Assembly (NCBI GenBank): GCA_949152475.1
Contig: OX424555.1
Span: forward strand, 94,769,515 to 94,833,514
Reading direction: 5' to 3'
Length of the DNA stretch: 64,000 bases
From: Terebella lapidaria
Taxonomy: Eukaryota; Annelida; Polychaeta; Terebellida; Terebellidae
Shown here: positions 11,165 to 23,700 of the stretch, one piece after another
How positions within the stretch are numbered: position 1 is the stretch's first letter
Layout of the letters: each line of letters opens with the position of its first letter
Notes under the pieces: generated by a model
Seen by the model: only the letters and a program-made list of their open reading frames with translations
Databases searched by the model: none
Told to the model about the DNA's origin: nothing
Translations under genes and position numbers: made by a program

Positions 11165-14100
11165 CTGTGGGGAGAAAGAGTCGGTTACCATGGTTACTCG
11201 GACTGTTGTCTGATGTCTATACATGCTGTAGGCCCAGCAAAACTTGGGAAACGTCTGCTGAGGCCTAGGCCCAGGAGAGTGCACTGCATGCACTTTCAAA
11301 TTCCATGAAATGATTTTTCTTGTCGAGCAGTATAGTGGATGTTAACTATTCGGATTTCATGGACTCCAAGTCTTTCTTATATGGCCACAGAACGGAGTAT
11401 GCTAATAGCTTTATTGCTGTCGTAATCACGGTGGAGGCTTCAGAATGCATTTTTAGACTGGCATGTTTCTGTCAAGCGAATATGATTTTCATAACCATAT
11501 TCATATGAAGGCATGACTTGGAAATGACATTAAGTTCTAGTGTTGTCAATTTGTACGGATCGGTTATCGTCATCAAAGCTAATATAATGCTACGTGATTA
11601 TATTTTCTTTATAAAAGATATTTCTCTTTTGAGCAATTGCGTTGAATAGTGAAGCGTTGTTACCACATCGGTGAGCCGTAGTGAGCGGTGTAGGTCGTTA
11701 GGAACATATCCATGACGTAGGCACAATGTTTTGTCTAAGCATTCACTCCTAATATCCGACTTATCGTCCCATGGCTGATGACTTGTTGCTCAATTAGCTA
11801 CTACTGAAGAAACATCAATATAGCAGGCCTGTTCTGTGTCATCGTTGTCTCTCTATATCGCTTGTTCTTTTCCTCTGCCTAGGACACCCCACAACCAATG
11901 TCATAATTGATTGTGGTTCTCATAGATCAGTATGAGATGATTCCCTGCTAATTGAGAGACTCCCCATTAATTGTTTGATTCCGTGCTAATTGCTGAGCCT
12001 GTCCCGTGCTGATGGGCATGTGTCATATGGTGATTGTTTCGTGCTGTGGTCACTATTGACAACAGCAGAACTCAGCCGTTCGACTTGCATGTCTTTATAC
12101 CAGCCTGTATATGGTATGTACTATTTGCTCATATCAAAAGCTTATGGATCTAGCCGATTTGCAAGGTGGACATAAGAGCCTATAGAAGCACTTCTCGGCT
12201 AAACTACAAAGACTTTATTGATTTCTTCGGATGTCCCAAATATGACATCAGGTATGAATTTGATCATGCATATCGATATACACACTCCATATGGTTGTGA
12301 GCTACATTTAGTACTACATATAAGTAAAAGTTTACTGAAAAAAGTTAAACTAAAATTTTGTGTATCTGAGAAATACCAATATGCTATTAATCGATTAAAA
12401 CAGTATTTATCACTATACCAACTAATCACCTCTCCAAACGATTATTATTCTCCCAGGAGGGTGTAATACCAAACACGTGGGTGACTTATTACCGTAATAC
12501 ACCGGGTAGAGTACCTTTGAGTGGCCAATTCTTCTTATTAGTCTAACTTGGATTTGCTGTATCAACCTTTGACACTTGCGCAACTAGGCAGACTGCCCGA
12601 GTTTGCTTTCGCCAGAGAAAAACAAATAATTTGGTGATTTATCGGTTCTGAACTGTCGGTTTCCATCGATAACGGAAATAAAACCCAATAAGTGTTTTCA
12701 TTACAGTTTTGCGTCGTTACCATCCTAGCCTGGAGGTATAATTTGTAGCAATATTGTGGAATATGGAAAATCAGTGAGACAACAATCAGTTGAATATTGT
12801 AAACAACTTACCGATATACATTAGCCCTAAATATATCCATTAAATCCATTATTGTACAAGTGTATAGTATTGCCTCGTTGTTTGTGTATAACACAATTGC
12901 CCTAGGACTGAACCTCAGTCGTATAATTATTCAAATGTACAAAGTCATTGCGTAATGTGATATGAGTTCTTAATTTCATGGATGTATTTTCAAATTGTCC
13001 ATTGCCTGCCCTCAGTCTCTACGGGTACCTCCATTGCCTGGACGCATTGTGACTGTGGTTGCTGTCGCTGATAGTTCACGCGTTTTACGTCAATATTGCC
13101 GCCCCTTGGGTTACCCCTGATTGATCAACTCTGATCTGATCGACAACCAATCATGACATAGCTTGAGAAAACCCCAACGAAGAAGTAAACAAACAAATAT
13201 AGAGGCACAGTCGGATCGTAATCTAAGATCAATTTCTCGAGTTTGTGAGAGGTTCATATCTGTATAATATTGCATGTTGTGTTGTTTGAACAAACCAGCC
13301 CGGGGTAGTGTACATGGTGACAGCGGTGACGTACAATGCCCCACAACCGTGTTGTCGGTGCATGTACCGATTGTCTGCTGTCATACCTGGTAAAATATCA
13401 ATGTGTTTGTTTACTTTAATTGACGAATGAGTTTGTCCTGAATAATTCCAAAGTAATATGAAACGATATTCTGATTGCAGTATTGAAATTGCGAACTACT
13501 CAAGTAATTCCATCGATACTTTAGGAAAGTTATATAACCATTGATTAATTCGAAATTTGAGACTCACAATTATCGGAAACAAACACATGGACATTACTCC
13601 GAGGTGTAACTAGCTAGGCATACGTTGATATTCCCTCTAAAAGCTCGCTCCATTGGCTTGCAAAAAAACTGTGGCAACAGTGAAGATTTCACACTGCATT
13701 GTTATATCTTGTAAGCTGGATGTTTCGCGTCCGCACAATGGAACACTGATAATTGTTCTCGCAGCATGGGGCATTATAGACCGCTGGAACTGGCGTGCTA
13801 ACTCGATCAAGGCGCTATTGATGTTCAAACATGGACACAAAACTGGCATCCCGTTACCATGGTCACCAGGTAGAGCAGGCTAGGGACATTCACTTACAAT
13901 CAATGTGTTACTCAGATAACCCTGTCTTAACGTGTGTGTAGCCAAAAGGTAACTGGTAAATGCTCAAACATGATACCTTTGCACCGAGTACATGTTTTGA
14001 TAAAGTATGTTTTGTTATTAACTATACAACTTGTGAAAAGAGGTAGAGTAATTTAATGATGTGCCAATATGAGTTGCGTGTGTACATATGATATCCAATA

Positions 14101-15480
14101 GTGATATACTGGCTGTGCAAAACAAACAATTTTCTATATATTCCGTCGATGCTTTCAATGAGCACAGACAACATATCGATAGTTGAAGTGAATGACACAT
14201 TGAAAAATCGTGAAACATTCCAAATCGATAGTAGAAATGGTGAAAGAAAAATGATCTTGCACCATTTTCCATCCCTATGGTTGCAAAGGCAATAATACGA
14301 AGCTTGGATAATTTTGTTTTCCTTTTTTAAATTTCCAAAGCGATCTAAGCAGTAGGATTGGTGTTTAACTGGCTATATCCAATCAAAATAAATAGGAAAC
14401 CGTTCGATAATTTTGTTCCGGTATTTATATAAATGTCCGACTATAATAGCAACAAGTACACATTGTTGCAAGAGATCTTACCTTAAATGTTGTATACCGC
14501 TATCCTTTGTTGGTGTGTGAATGAAGTTCTCTGACGAATGAGCAAATATATAATGCCAACAAATCAGAGCCACTTGACAACTTCTTACAAACTCGTCCTT
14601 AGTGAGTCAATAATGGCGTGCTACTAAAAAAAATCCGTCCCGTGGTGAGAATATATTGCCCTACTGCAGAGGAAAAAAATAAATATTTGACCAAATCATT
14701 CAGACACAATTTGCTGGTTGTCCGAACTGTATGTGGAGGTTACAATTTGTGATTTCGATCAACAGACTGGGCAGGTTCCTCTCGCTGTTACCATGACACT
14801 GACTCTACCTCTACAGAAGGGTATACCGTATGTGTCGTATTCACGGCTGCTCGGTTATTTAACAGATTATCATTTATGTATGCCAAGTTAATCGACATGG
14901 TTGTTCCTGTATAATCGGTTTTCGTGTTGTATCGTGTTCGCGGGCACGCATTGGTCAATAATTCAACTAGAGAAGACCCCGCCGCCTCCACGCGTCAACA
15001 GTTTGGTGCATTTAATCGTGTTGGCATGTTGAATTGTGGGTTACTTGTGCATGACACTTGTAGTTCTTTAATACGGTTATGCACTATGCAAGAACGTAAT
15101 TGGTACTTGTCGAATTAATATTGAGCACATGTATCAGTAGTTTCTGTGTGCCAGGATCTCCTATGCTCACAGAGGATGTTAAATTCAAATAACTAAGTGA
15201 CTTAAAATTTAACTGATTAAAAAAAGCGATATTATTTTTCACCGAAAATGTGAATGTTAATAAGCCTATAAGTTTATTTTCAAAACATATTTTGGAGCAG
15301 ATAAAAGCGGTGGTGAATTTTACACCAATTATCTATAAGTCTACATAAGCACATTACATATAGGCATTTCCCGTAGGCATATTCTTTCAAGGTTTCGGTA
15401 CCCCAGTTCAACTTACTCATGGGCCAATTATTTTATTTTTTATTAAAGTAAACATTTGATCAAGAAAATAATTAGGCTAT
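11165..15480. other. Non-coding region upstream of TBATA
   Basis: About 4.3 kb of AT-rich DNA. It must contain the TBATA promoter and at least one 5' UTR exon, which I cannot place. ORFs are all short and have no recognisable similarity. No clear tandem repeats, TIR pairs or RNA genes seen. Confidence 0.5.
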
Positions 15481-15519
15481 GTTCATAGCTCCACGAAGCC
15501 GCAAGGCAGCAGAGCTTTA

Positions 15520-16648
15520 GGGGCCGGTCATTATTTATCGGGTGGGGGGGTTGGATGGATTTTCCGAGAAATGAATTTTCAAAGTTTGACCCCCCCACCG
15601 ATATCGAAAAACAATGTATGACCCCCCCACTAAGATCAAAAATAAAAGTGTGACCCCCCCAATCCCATGTACATATACAAGGCCATAATACACAATGGTA
15701 ACAAATATAAGTAGCCAGTATAATACTTAATTGCTGTTTTTACACTTCGTTCACATTCTATTAAACAATTGTGACTTTTTCGCAATTTTTTACACTATTA
15801 ATTCAGTGGGTATTATGAATTTGTGCCATTACAACTGATTCAATTACTATTTGTGGGTATATTATATCGGTATGTTATTGACAGCCTCTGATTGGATGTT
15901 GGGAGCAAGAAACATAACACCCCTAAGACATCTATGTCTAGGATCACGTTCCCCAGAATACTGAAATCTTTTTTTTTTCACTCCAAACCCACGTTTCCAG
16001 GCCCCCTCGAAACACCCTCGAGACAGACCTGAGCTCATCGAGGATTATCCTCAGTGGCCGAGGTTCCTGTGTTGGCAACGTGTTAAGTGGAAAATCGGTC
16101 TGTGATTTTGACATGCTGGTTCGGGGTCATTGGATGTTATGAGATGTTGGTCAGCATGGTATGGGCCGGGTGATCCACTGTTAGTCTTTGACAGTGCCCT
16201 ATATGTTGATCATCCTGACCTTGCACCGTATTCAGTTGTGGTGCTGTTGTGTTCTACTAAGGTCCATAGTTGATCCGTCGTGACAATGTTACAGTATGTG
16301 GGTGATGAGTGGTTGTCGATTCACGACATCTGATTTTGGGTGTTCCTGGATGGTCCTTTCTGGGATCAAATTTCGGCGAAACTATAGTTTCACTGATAAT
16401 TTGACAAAGGGATGGATTCCACATGCTGTATACTCCAGTGAACCATCAGTCCAGGTTGAGTGGATTGTTTTCACCTAATTCACTATTTCAATATACAATT
16501 TTTCTCAAATTAACTAAAATTCGAACTCCGACCCCCCCAGTTCCATTGAAAATAAAAGTATGACCCCCCCAATAATGTTGAAAATGAAAGTGTGACCCCC
16601 CCAGTTTTTACCCAACCCCCCCCCACCTGATAAATAATGACTGGCCCC
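15520..16648. mobile_element. PIF/Harbinger-like MITE with C-rich subrepeats
   Basis: Terminal inverted repeats GGGGCCGGTCATTATTTATC (15520) and its near-exact reverse complement ending at 16648, flanked on both sides by TTA (15517-15519 and 16649-16651), the target duplication preferred by PIF/Harbinger. Just inside each end are three or four direct subrepeats of about 35 bp built on TGACCCCCCCA, all in the same orientation. No transposase ORF. It is inserted at the edge of a dispersed repeat that continues at 16652. Confidence 0.75.
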
Positions 16649-16651
16649 TTA

Positions 16652-17260
16652 GCGATACCGTGTTGTCCGACGTCCGTCGTCGTCTACTTTTGCTATTTTT
16701 AAGTTTATGGTCAAATTTTTCTGAAATTTTGCACAAAAATGCCTAAAACTATTTCAACAGGGATGTATTTTTTAGATTCTTTTTATTTTCGCTATTTTTG
16801 TTCAAAATGACGGTCATTTTACACGAAAAACGGCCAATTTTGGACTTTGACAGCCATTTTCTAAAAAAAACTGTCTGATTAGTTTTGAGATTTTTGTTTC
16901 AAAAGATTCCCCTTATATACCTTTGTGACGTGTATAAATTTCGTTGCCCTTGACTCTCCAGTCTCCGTGTGGCGACCATTTTGATTTTTCGACGGGTAGG
17001 CAAAAAAAAATTTTTTTTTCCCAAATCAAGTCAGTATTCTTTTCAAGTCTTTTCCAGCCTAGAATTTTTTTTTTCTTCTTTGAAAAAGTTTTGGGACCTT
17101 TTCCCTTCATAATGGAAACTGCCACAACTGTGCGCATAGAATGCCTGAAGAGAGAACTTAGATATTGCCACTTTCAAATGGGAAATCATATATGGCAATT
17201 TGTGTGGTGAAAGGTCAAAACGGCCACTTTTTGTCAAACATTTGGACCAAATTTAAAATT
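16652..17260 (+). repeat. Dispersed composite-repeat block, copy 1
   Basis: Shares a long block with 32290-32660, 34034-34520 and, inverted, 62190-62589. The order is a CGTCCGTCGTCG motif, TTTCTGAAATTTTGCACAAAAATG, repeated GGCCATTTT motifs, AGATTTTTGTTTCAAAAGATTCCCC, and a TGTGGCGACCATTTTGATTTTT segment. ORFs here are incidental. The 134-bp tandem array seen in other copies is absent. Confidence 0.7.
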
Positions 17261-17853
17261 TCAACATTACTACTACAGCGGTATTTGAACTTTTGCATCG
17301 GAGCACTCAAGGCCGAGAGGCCTTGTACACACTGTAGTATTGTTTTATAGTGTATTTGGTTTCCTGAATAAGGCCTACGCATCTTACATCTGATACCGCC
17401 TCTTCTTGGTCGCTTCAAGGTACAATTTGTTGAAAATAACCAGTATCTTGGCGCGAAATTATTCTGCCAGCAACGGCCCTGGCAAGGAGATACTGCCACC
17501 TGGCGAACACCGTACTGCCTCCTTGTGGCAAAGAACGGAACTAGTTTGCAGTCGTGACGTCACACGAACAGGAAACTCCTCCATATTTTTGACGTGAAAG
17601 TGACAGCTAGAAAATTGCGGAAGGTTGTAACAGAAATGTAGAGATATCTCCAATCAGCTCATTATCGATGGCGTCAGAATTACTGCCATAGAATCGTTGG
17701 GATAACTTCATCGGGTAAGTGGATTGAATTGTGTCTGTGCTCCCTCTAACGAACAATCTTTGTCTTTGAAATACAGATTCCAAACATTAATACAAGATCT
17801 ATTCCATTCAAGACTGTATGTCGATTATGTCCACTAAATAGTACCAGCAACAA

Positions 17854-17925
17854 GTTGCCCCACGGAACCAAAACAACAAAATTAAAATCTGACAGTTGTC
17901 TGTTGTTTTGGTTCCGTGGGGCAAC
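17854..17925. repeat. Perfect 25-bp inverted repeat with 22-nt loop
   Basis: 17854-17878 (GTTGCCCCACGGAACC...) is exactly complementary to 17901-17925. The size resembles a small-RNA precursor, but a perfect stem is also what a tiny fold-back element would show. No TSD is evident. Confidence 0.7.
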
Positions 17926-18086
17926 ATACAAGAGTGCAATGAATGTACACACAAAATTACCTTCAAACACCAGAATTCCAAGCTTTATGCTTCATAGTCT
18001 CAACTGGGCTGCAGCAGTCCAGTAGATTTCTACTAAAATGGTAATATAATCTACTCAATTCCCAAATGTACATAAACGTATACGAG

Positions 18087-18302
18087 AAATCCGTCCTAAA
18101 TTCGCCGCATCCCTAAGTTTGCCAACTGCATATTAACAACGCATAGAAGCTGTCTTTGTGAAAAACAAAATGATGGTAAATAGTCCTGATACCGGACTAT
18201 CGAATAATGATCGATTTTAATGGGTGTTTTGAAGGACAAAAAAAGAGCCTAAAAATGCTGTTGGCGAATTTGGGAATGCGGCGAATTTTGGACGGATGGT
18301 TC
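18087..18302. mobile_element. Small fold-back/MITE-like element
   Basis: About 40-bp imperfect terminal inverted repeats built on ATTCCGCC/AATTCGCCGCAT-type sequence. The left arm runs 18087-18125 and the right arm 18261-18302. Non-coding interior. I cannot assign a superfamily. Confidence 0.5.
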
Positions 18303-18933
18303 GTACTGTAAACAGTTTCGTATGACACAGGTAATTACATGTATGTCGAAGTTCTGGCCTGAGGCCAGTGACTGATTGAAGGCGAGAAATCACGGTAGAT
18401 GCCATGGTTATAGTCGAATGCATGCGATGACCATAATGAGGCGTCTATCGCGTGAAACCGGATAAAATGGTCTACCTGACAAACATATGGAAACTGAATT
18501 AGATCTACTTTAAACATTCACCATTTCCTCTAGACTTTACATTTTCATCTATAGGCAAATCTTCGGGAATCAGTGCCACGGATAATTGGTCAACTTAGCT
18601 GACGCTGCTGCTGCAAAAGTTAGGCAACAAACTTTGCCGCAGGTTGCAGGGCCACGTGCTGGGGAAGGGTGGTCAGGATAGCAGTTGAATGACTTGGTTA
18701 ATATGCATGTTGTCTTCGTCTGTAGGTCTGCCATAGACCGCTAGAGACAGTTGAATTTTTGCTGTTTGTTTGCTGTTGACAGCCATGAAAAAGTTCCATT
18801 TTTTCCCTGTTTTATTTTAACTACCCCTCCCTTCCCCTCAATAGTTTTCATAATGGTCTCGCCCATTCTCCGGCTCAATTCCATAGATGGCGCTGTGTGG
18901 ATACTTAGCATTTTAACGGCTGCACAGGGAGTG

Positions 18934-20785
18934 GAAACGGGTCACATGTATCTTGGTTTTCATCGGGATGTTAATAAAACAAAACGAGAAGACCGATTGA
19001 TGCCTGGCAATGAAAACGCCATTAAACTGCAATGAAACACGAAAAAATCCCAAAGTACAGCACTCAAACTGGTTTCGTCAGTTTGACGAAGAGGGTCAAG
19101 ATTCAATTAGTCAAACTTTTATTATTTCATATACAAAGTACAGTATGAGTCACACAAAATATTGGACATAGGCAATCATTTGAAAATAATAGTGTTTTAG
19201 TCAAATCTTGAAAAATATCAGGGGAACTCTCGTTTTTTTCTTTTCCATTATGCCAAAAAAAAGAAGTCGCAGAGTACTGAGCCCCTAAGAGGACACTTCT
19301 GTGAGTGAAAAAAAATTTTCTGTCCGCGTTCCCTCGCGAAGTTTTCACGTTCGAACGCGATCTTTTCAGTAGTTTCCTCATTTCAGTAGGTGTCTAAACG
19401 TTTACATGCCAAAATGGGAGTCGATAGGTTGGCATGAAACCTACATGAAAAGTCAGCACGTTGACATGTAGAGCTTTGCCCCCAACACTTTGAAGCAGCT
19501 GCCTTCGAATGTATGCAGTATTTTTTTCAAAACTAAATTTCAGTTCAAATCATCTAATATGATATAACAGAACATAATGCACAATGATTTTGATGATTAC
19601 AGCCCGTCTGAGTCGTTTTTCCATCCATTTTAACACACATTTGAAATTTTGAACTTATTTTCTTGATTCAGTTTGAGAATTTCTGCAACATTTATATAAA
19701 GTATATGCTAGGTGTCCACTTTGAATATAAATCTTAATCTGCATTATACATTGCGAAGTCTTTTAGATGGTCTTATGGTTCAAATAGCATGAATAGCAGT
19801 GAACATTGCAAAACACATTTCATGACACATTCAAAGACGCCTAGATAGTAGCAGAAACGGGTCACATGTATCTTGGTTTTCATCGGGATGTTAATAAAAC
19901 AAAACGAGAAGACCGATTGATGCCTGGCAATGAAAACGCCATTAAACTGCAATGAAACACGAAAAAATCCCAAAGTACAGCACTCAAACTGGTTTCGTCA
20001 GTTTGACGAAGAGGGTCAAGATTCAATTAGTCAAACTTTTATTATTTCATATACAAAGTACAGTATGAGTCACACAAAATATTGGACATAGGCAATCATT
20101 TAAAAATAATAGTGTTTTAGTCAAATCTTGAAAAATATCAGGGGAACTCTCGTTTTTTTCTTTTCCATTATGCCAAAAAAAAAGAAGTCGCAGAGTACTG
20201 AGCCCCTAAGAGGACACTTCTGTGAGTGAAAAAAATTTTTCTGTCCGCGTTCCCTCGCGAAGTTTTCACGTTCGAACGCGATCTTTTCAGTAGTTTCCTC
20301 ATTTCAGTAGGTGTCTAAACGTTTACATGCCAAAATGGGAGTCGATAGGTTGGCATGAAACCTCCATGAAAAGTCAGCACGTTGACATGTAGAGCTTTGC
20401 CCCCAACACTTTGAAGCAGCTGCCTTCGAATGTATGCAATATTTTTTTCAAAACTAAATTTCAGTTCAAATCATCTAATATGATATAACAGAACATAATG
20501 CACAATGATTTTGATGATTACAGCCCGTCTGAGTCGTTTTTCCATCCATTTTAACACACATTTGAAATTTTGAACTTATTTTCTTGATTCAGTTTGAGAA
20601 TTTCTGCAACATTCATATAAAGTATATGCTTGGTGTCCACTTTGAATATAAATCTTAATCTGCATTACTAGTATACATTGCGAAGTCTTTTAGATGGTCT
20701 TATGGTTCAAATAGCATGAATAGCAGTGAACATTGCAAAACACATTTCATGACACATTCAAAGACGCCTAGATAGTAGCAGAAAC
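18934..20785. repeat. Recent direct tandem duplication, about 920 bp x 2
   Basis: Copy 1 runs from 18934 to about 19853 and copy 2 from 19854 to about 20785; the offset is 920. The copies differ at about seven single bases, one A insertion in a homopolymer and one six-base insertion (ACTAGT) near 20667. The pentamer GAAAC occurs at the start (18934), the junction (19854) and the end (20781), consistent with microhomology. No coding content is recognised in either copy. Confidence 0.9.
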
Positions 20786-23700
20786 CCATAATGGGTTTCT
20801 GATACATAGTAGATAATGAAACAAAACTTGAAATTGCCCCTTGTGGCTAGCAATAGTCTCCCAACTTTTCAGATTTGCTCCCGTGCAGGTAATGGAACCT
20901 AGGAGACAATTGGCTTTTCAAAACATGTAAATTAACATTGAATTGTGCTTCTAGGAGCCAATTGGCTCCTAAAATTTGTCGAATAGGAGCCAATTAGGAG
21001 CCCTTTGGCTCCTGGAAAAAAATTATAATTTTGAGGCCTGTAATGAAGTATGATCCAGTATGTAATAACTCATGTTCCATGAGTTTCTATTGCTTTTAGA
21101 TGGAGGTTTTGTTTCCTATCTTTGTTGTTGACGTCAGCTTTCACTAATAGCTACATGTGTCCACAGGTACATGTATGTATGCAAGAGAAAGGACTTCGGA
21201 GGGATTCTCGAATCCCAGTGAGGAGATGATTCACTTACAAGTGTCCGTGGTTTGTGTGTCGGTGGTGACAAAATCTGATCACCAGTTCGGGGAAAAGTAT
21301 AAATATGTTACAAAAAATACAAAGACAAACTCAAGTTGACATTCATGACATAATATTCGTGATGATCAATAGTGTGTTCAAGCATATGTCCGAGTCCATG
21401 CACTTACACAGAGATATTTGTATTCATTTCTGTCATCGGTTTGTTGTTATCAGGGACAGGGGGACAGTACTGGTACTCCACACCGAGTGATTGTCACACA
21501 CAGTTTGATACATAATGTATACCGCCCTGGAGGCCCTTGTGGCTTGGTCCATTGTCTGCAGATGAGGACAGTATTGCCATGTTTGACAAACTAGTCCTGT
21601 TCTATACAAACAACCTTCCTTACGTGGCCCTCAGAAGCTCCACTGTGCACAAATTGACATGGATGTTATGGATTTGCGTTGTGTCCACTGTCTACAGTCG
21701 TAGGCCTGTGACGAGACTGAATGCATCATTTGATAATAGACTGCCGTACCCTCTCTCTGCTCTGCCCCCCCCCCCCCCATCTGCCACAACATATATGTAG
21801 CAGTGTCCCTCTCAGGCATGCTCAGACCAGAAGTCCTGTTGGCTGCCACAGTCATTGTCTGCCCGCTGCCGAGCCTACATAACGGTGCTAGTTAGCACTG
21901 AATCAATCACAGATCTATATGAGGCGATCCTGTGATCACGACCACCGATCTCTCGGTCTGTCTGTCCGTCTCCGTCGCCCGCGGTTACAATCACACCTCC
22001 AGAGCGACAGCTGATTGAAGTATATATGTGATCCAAGTCCGGCTTCTGTGCTCGCTAGATGTCATGTTACTTCATGCAGAAGGTGAACACACAGTCGCTG
22101 ATAGTTGGCTACCCTACTACACTATTTGCTATATCATGATATATTGTGTGATCTGTGAAGTGCTTCTGAATAAATCACATGTGTTAGGTCTAGGAGCTTT
22201 TGTATATCTGCTGATCCATGTATCTTGTAAATGACAGGTCATGATCTAGTTGTCGTTATTCCCTTGTGTGTGGGTGTTGTGATCAAAGAAGGACGTCAGT
22301 GTGATAAACATTTCTCGAAAGCATTCTTTCATCCTGAACAATATGCAGTGAGTGATACATAAAGTTATGCAGTTTATAGAACACCCATTTATAGAATTTT
22401 GTAGAACACAGATTGAAGAATGTGAATTTTGTTGGTGTCAGAGGTAAAGACTTCACAAAATGTACTGATTAAGTATGCGTATTTGTATTGGTATGATCAA
22501 CAGATAAGAATGGGTTTTCTTTTCAATCATCGGTTATTCGGTTTATCAGTTTAATTAAATGAATTGTTGTTTTTTTGCTGTCAGTCAGTGCATCTCATAA
22601 AGCTCGTGACATAAGTGAACAATTAAGCCTGTGGACGGTAGTGAGTTGTGAATGTGACCTTGGCCCTCGGACCCTGGAAAACTAACGTCTCTCTGCGTCC
22701 AGGGACCAGTGAGTTGTAATGAAGAAACAATGTCATGGCACGGAGATACAGTAAAACTTTGTGGATGTGATCCAGGGGCTGATAATAGAATGAGAGGGGC
22801 TGGAGGGGAAAGGGGAGGGGGGGGGGGGGGGTGGGCAGGGATGGTCGTATGTGAAATATCCATAACCAGCAATGAACTTTCCAATCTCCTAGCCATTTGT
22901 AAGCTAATGCGAGCAATCAGCTTTTATCAATTGCTATTATGTGTTATGATATTGGATGAAGTGATACCTGGATTTCCTGATTTCCTCCAATCTTATCATG
23001 GTTATGTCACCAGGTCAGCAGTGTCCCCCCCCCCCCCCCCCCTCAAGTCCCAAGTTCTTGGAATTGATGGCACATCACTGAGGTATTGGAGATTTTATTG
23101 ATTAAAGATTAATGGGTCTCATTAATTGTATTGCCATCCTTGCTACTGAGCTGTTGCTATGGAGACGGCTGTGCCTGCTGCCACCTGTGGGTAGGTCACC
23201 TGTGACCATGGTGACAGAACACAGCAGCTGTCCCTGTCATCAACTTATGTATGTGTCTCCTGTGGTATGAACAGATAGCGTTTATCGTGTTTATTGGTAT
23301 ATCTTGATCTCAATAGGTAGTATTGACAGGTGAAATTTGATTTTTGTCACCACACATCTCCAAACCAAATACTAGTATATACTGTACTTTTTACCAACCA
23401 TACATTTGAAATTTCAAGGGAAATATTCATTCACTATAAACAAAAATACATAATATCTCTCGTTATGTGTTTCTGCTCTTTATGTCATCCTAAAATAAAA
23501 ATATTGATGCGAGATCAATGTCAGTGGCAATGATTTTTGTAAGAATGTGATATAGAGAGTTCTGCTGAAGGTCTATAGATTAAAAGGAAATTCCGCAGTG
23601 AACCTTAAATCTGTGCAATACTAGTCTGAGTTCGCCTGAGTTTTGTGCTGTCATTTTCCCAGATTATGTGTGATCAATAATGATGTGCTGCATGATGTGG

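Larger units (their letters stand above)
17261..18933. other. Non-coding region with two fold-back structures
   Basis: No gene seen. It contains a perfect 25-bp stem hairpin (17854-17925) and an imperfect inverted repeat pair (18087-18125 and 18261-18302), annotated separately. Confidence 0.5.

Noticed and set aside
22585..22916. Proline-rich ORFs near 22.6-22.9 kb
   Set aside because: Products of the G15 run read on the other strand; no conserved sequence.
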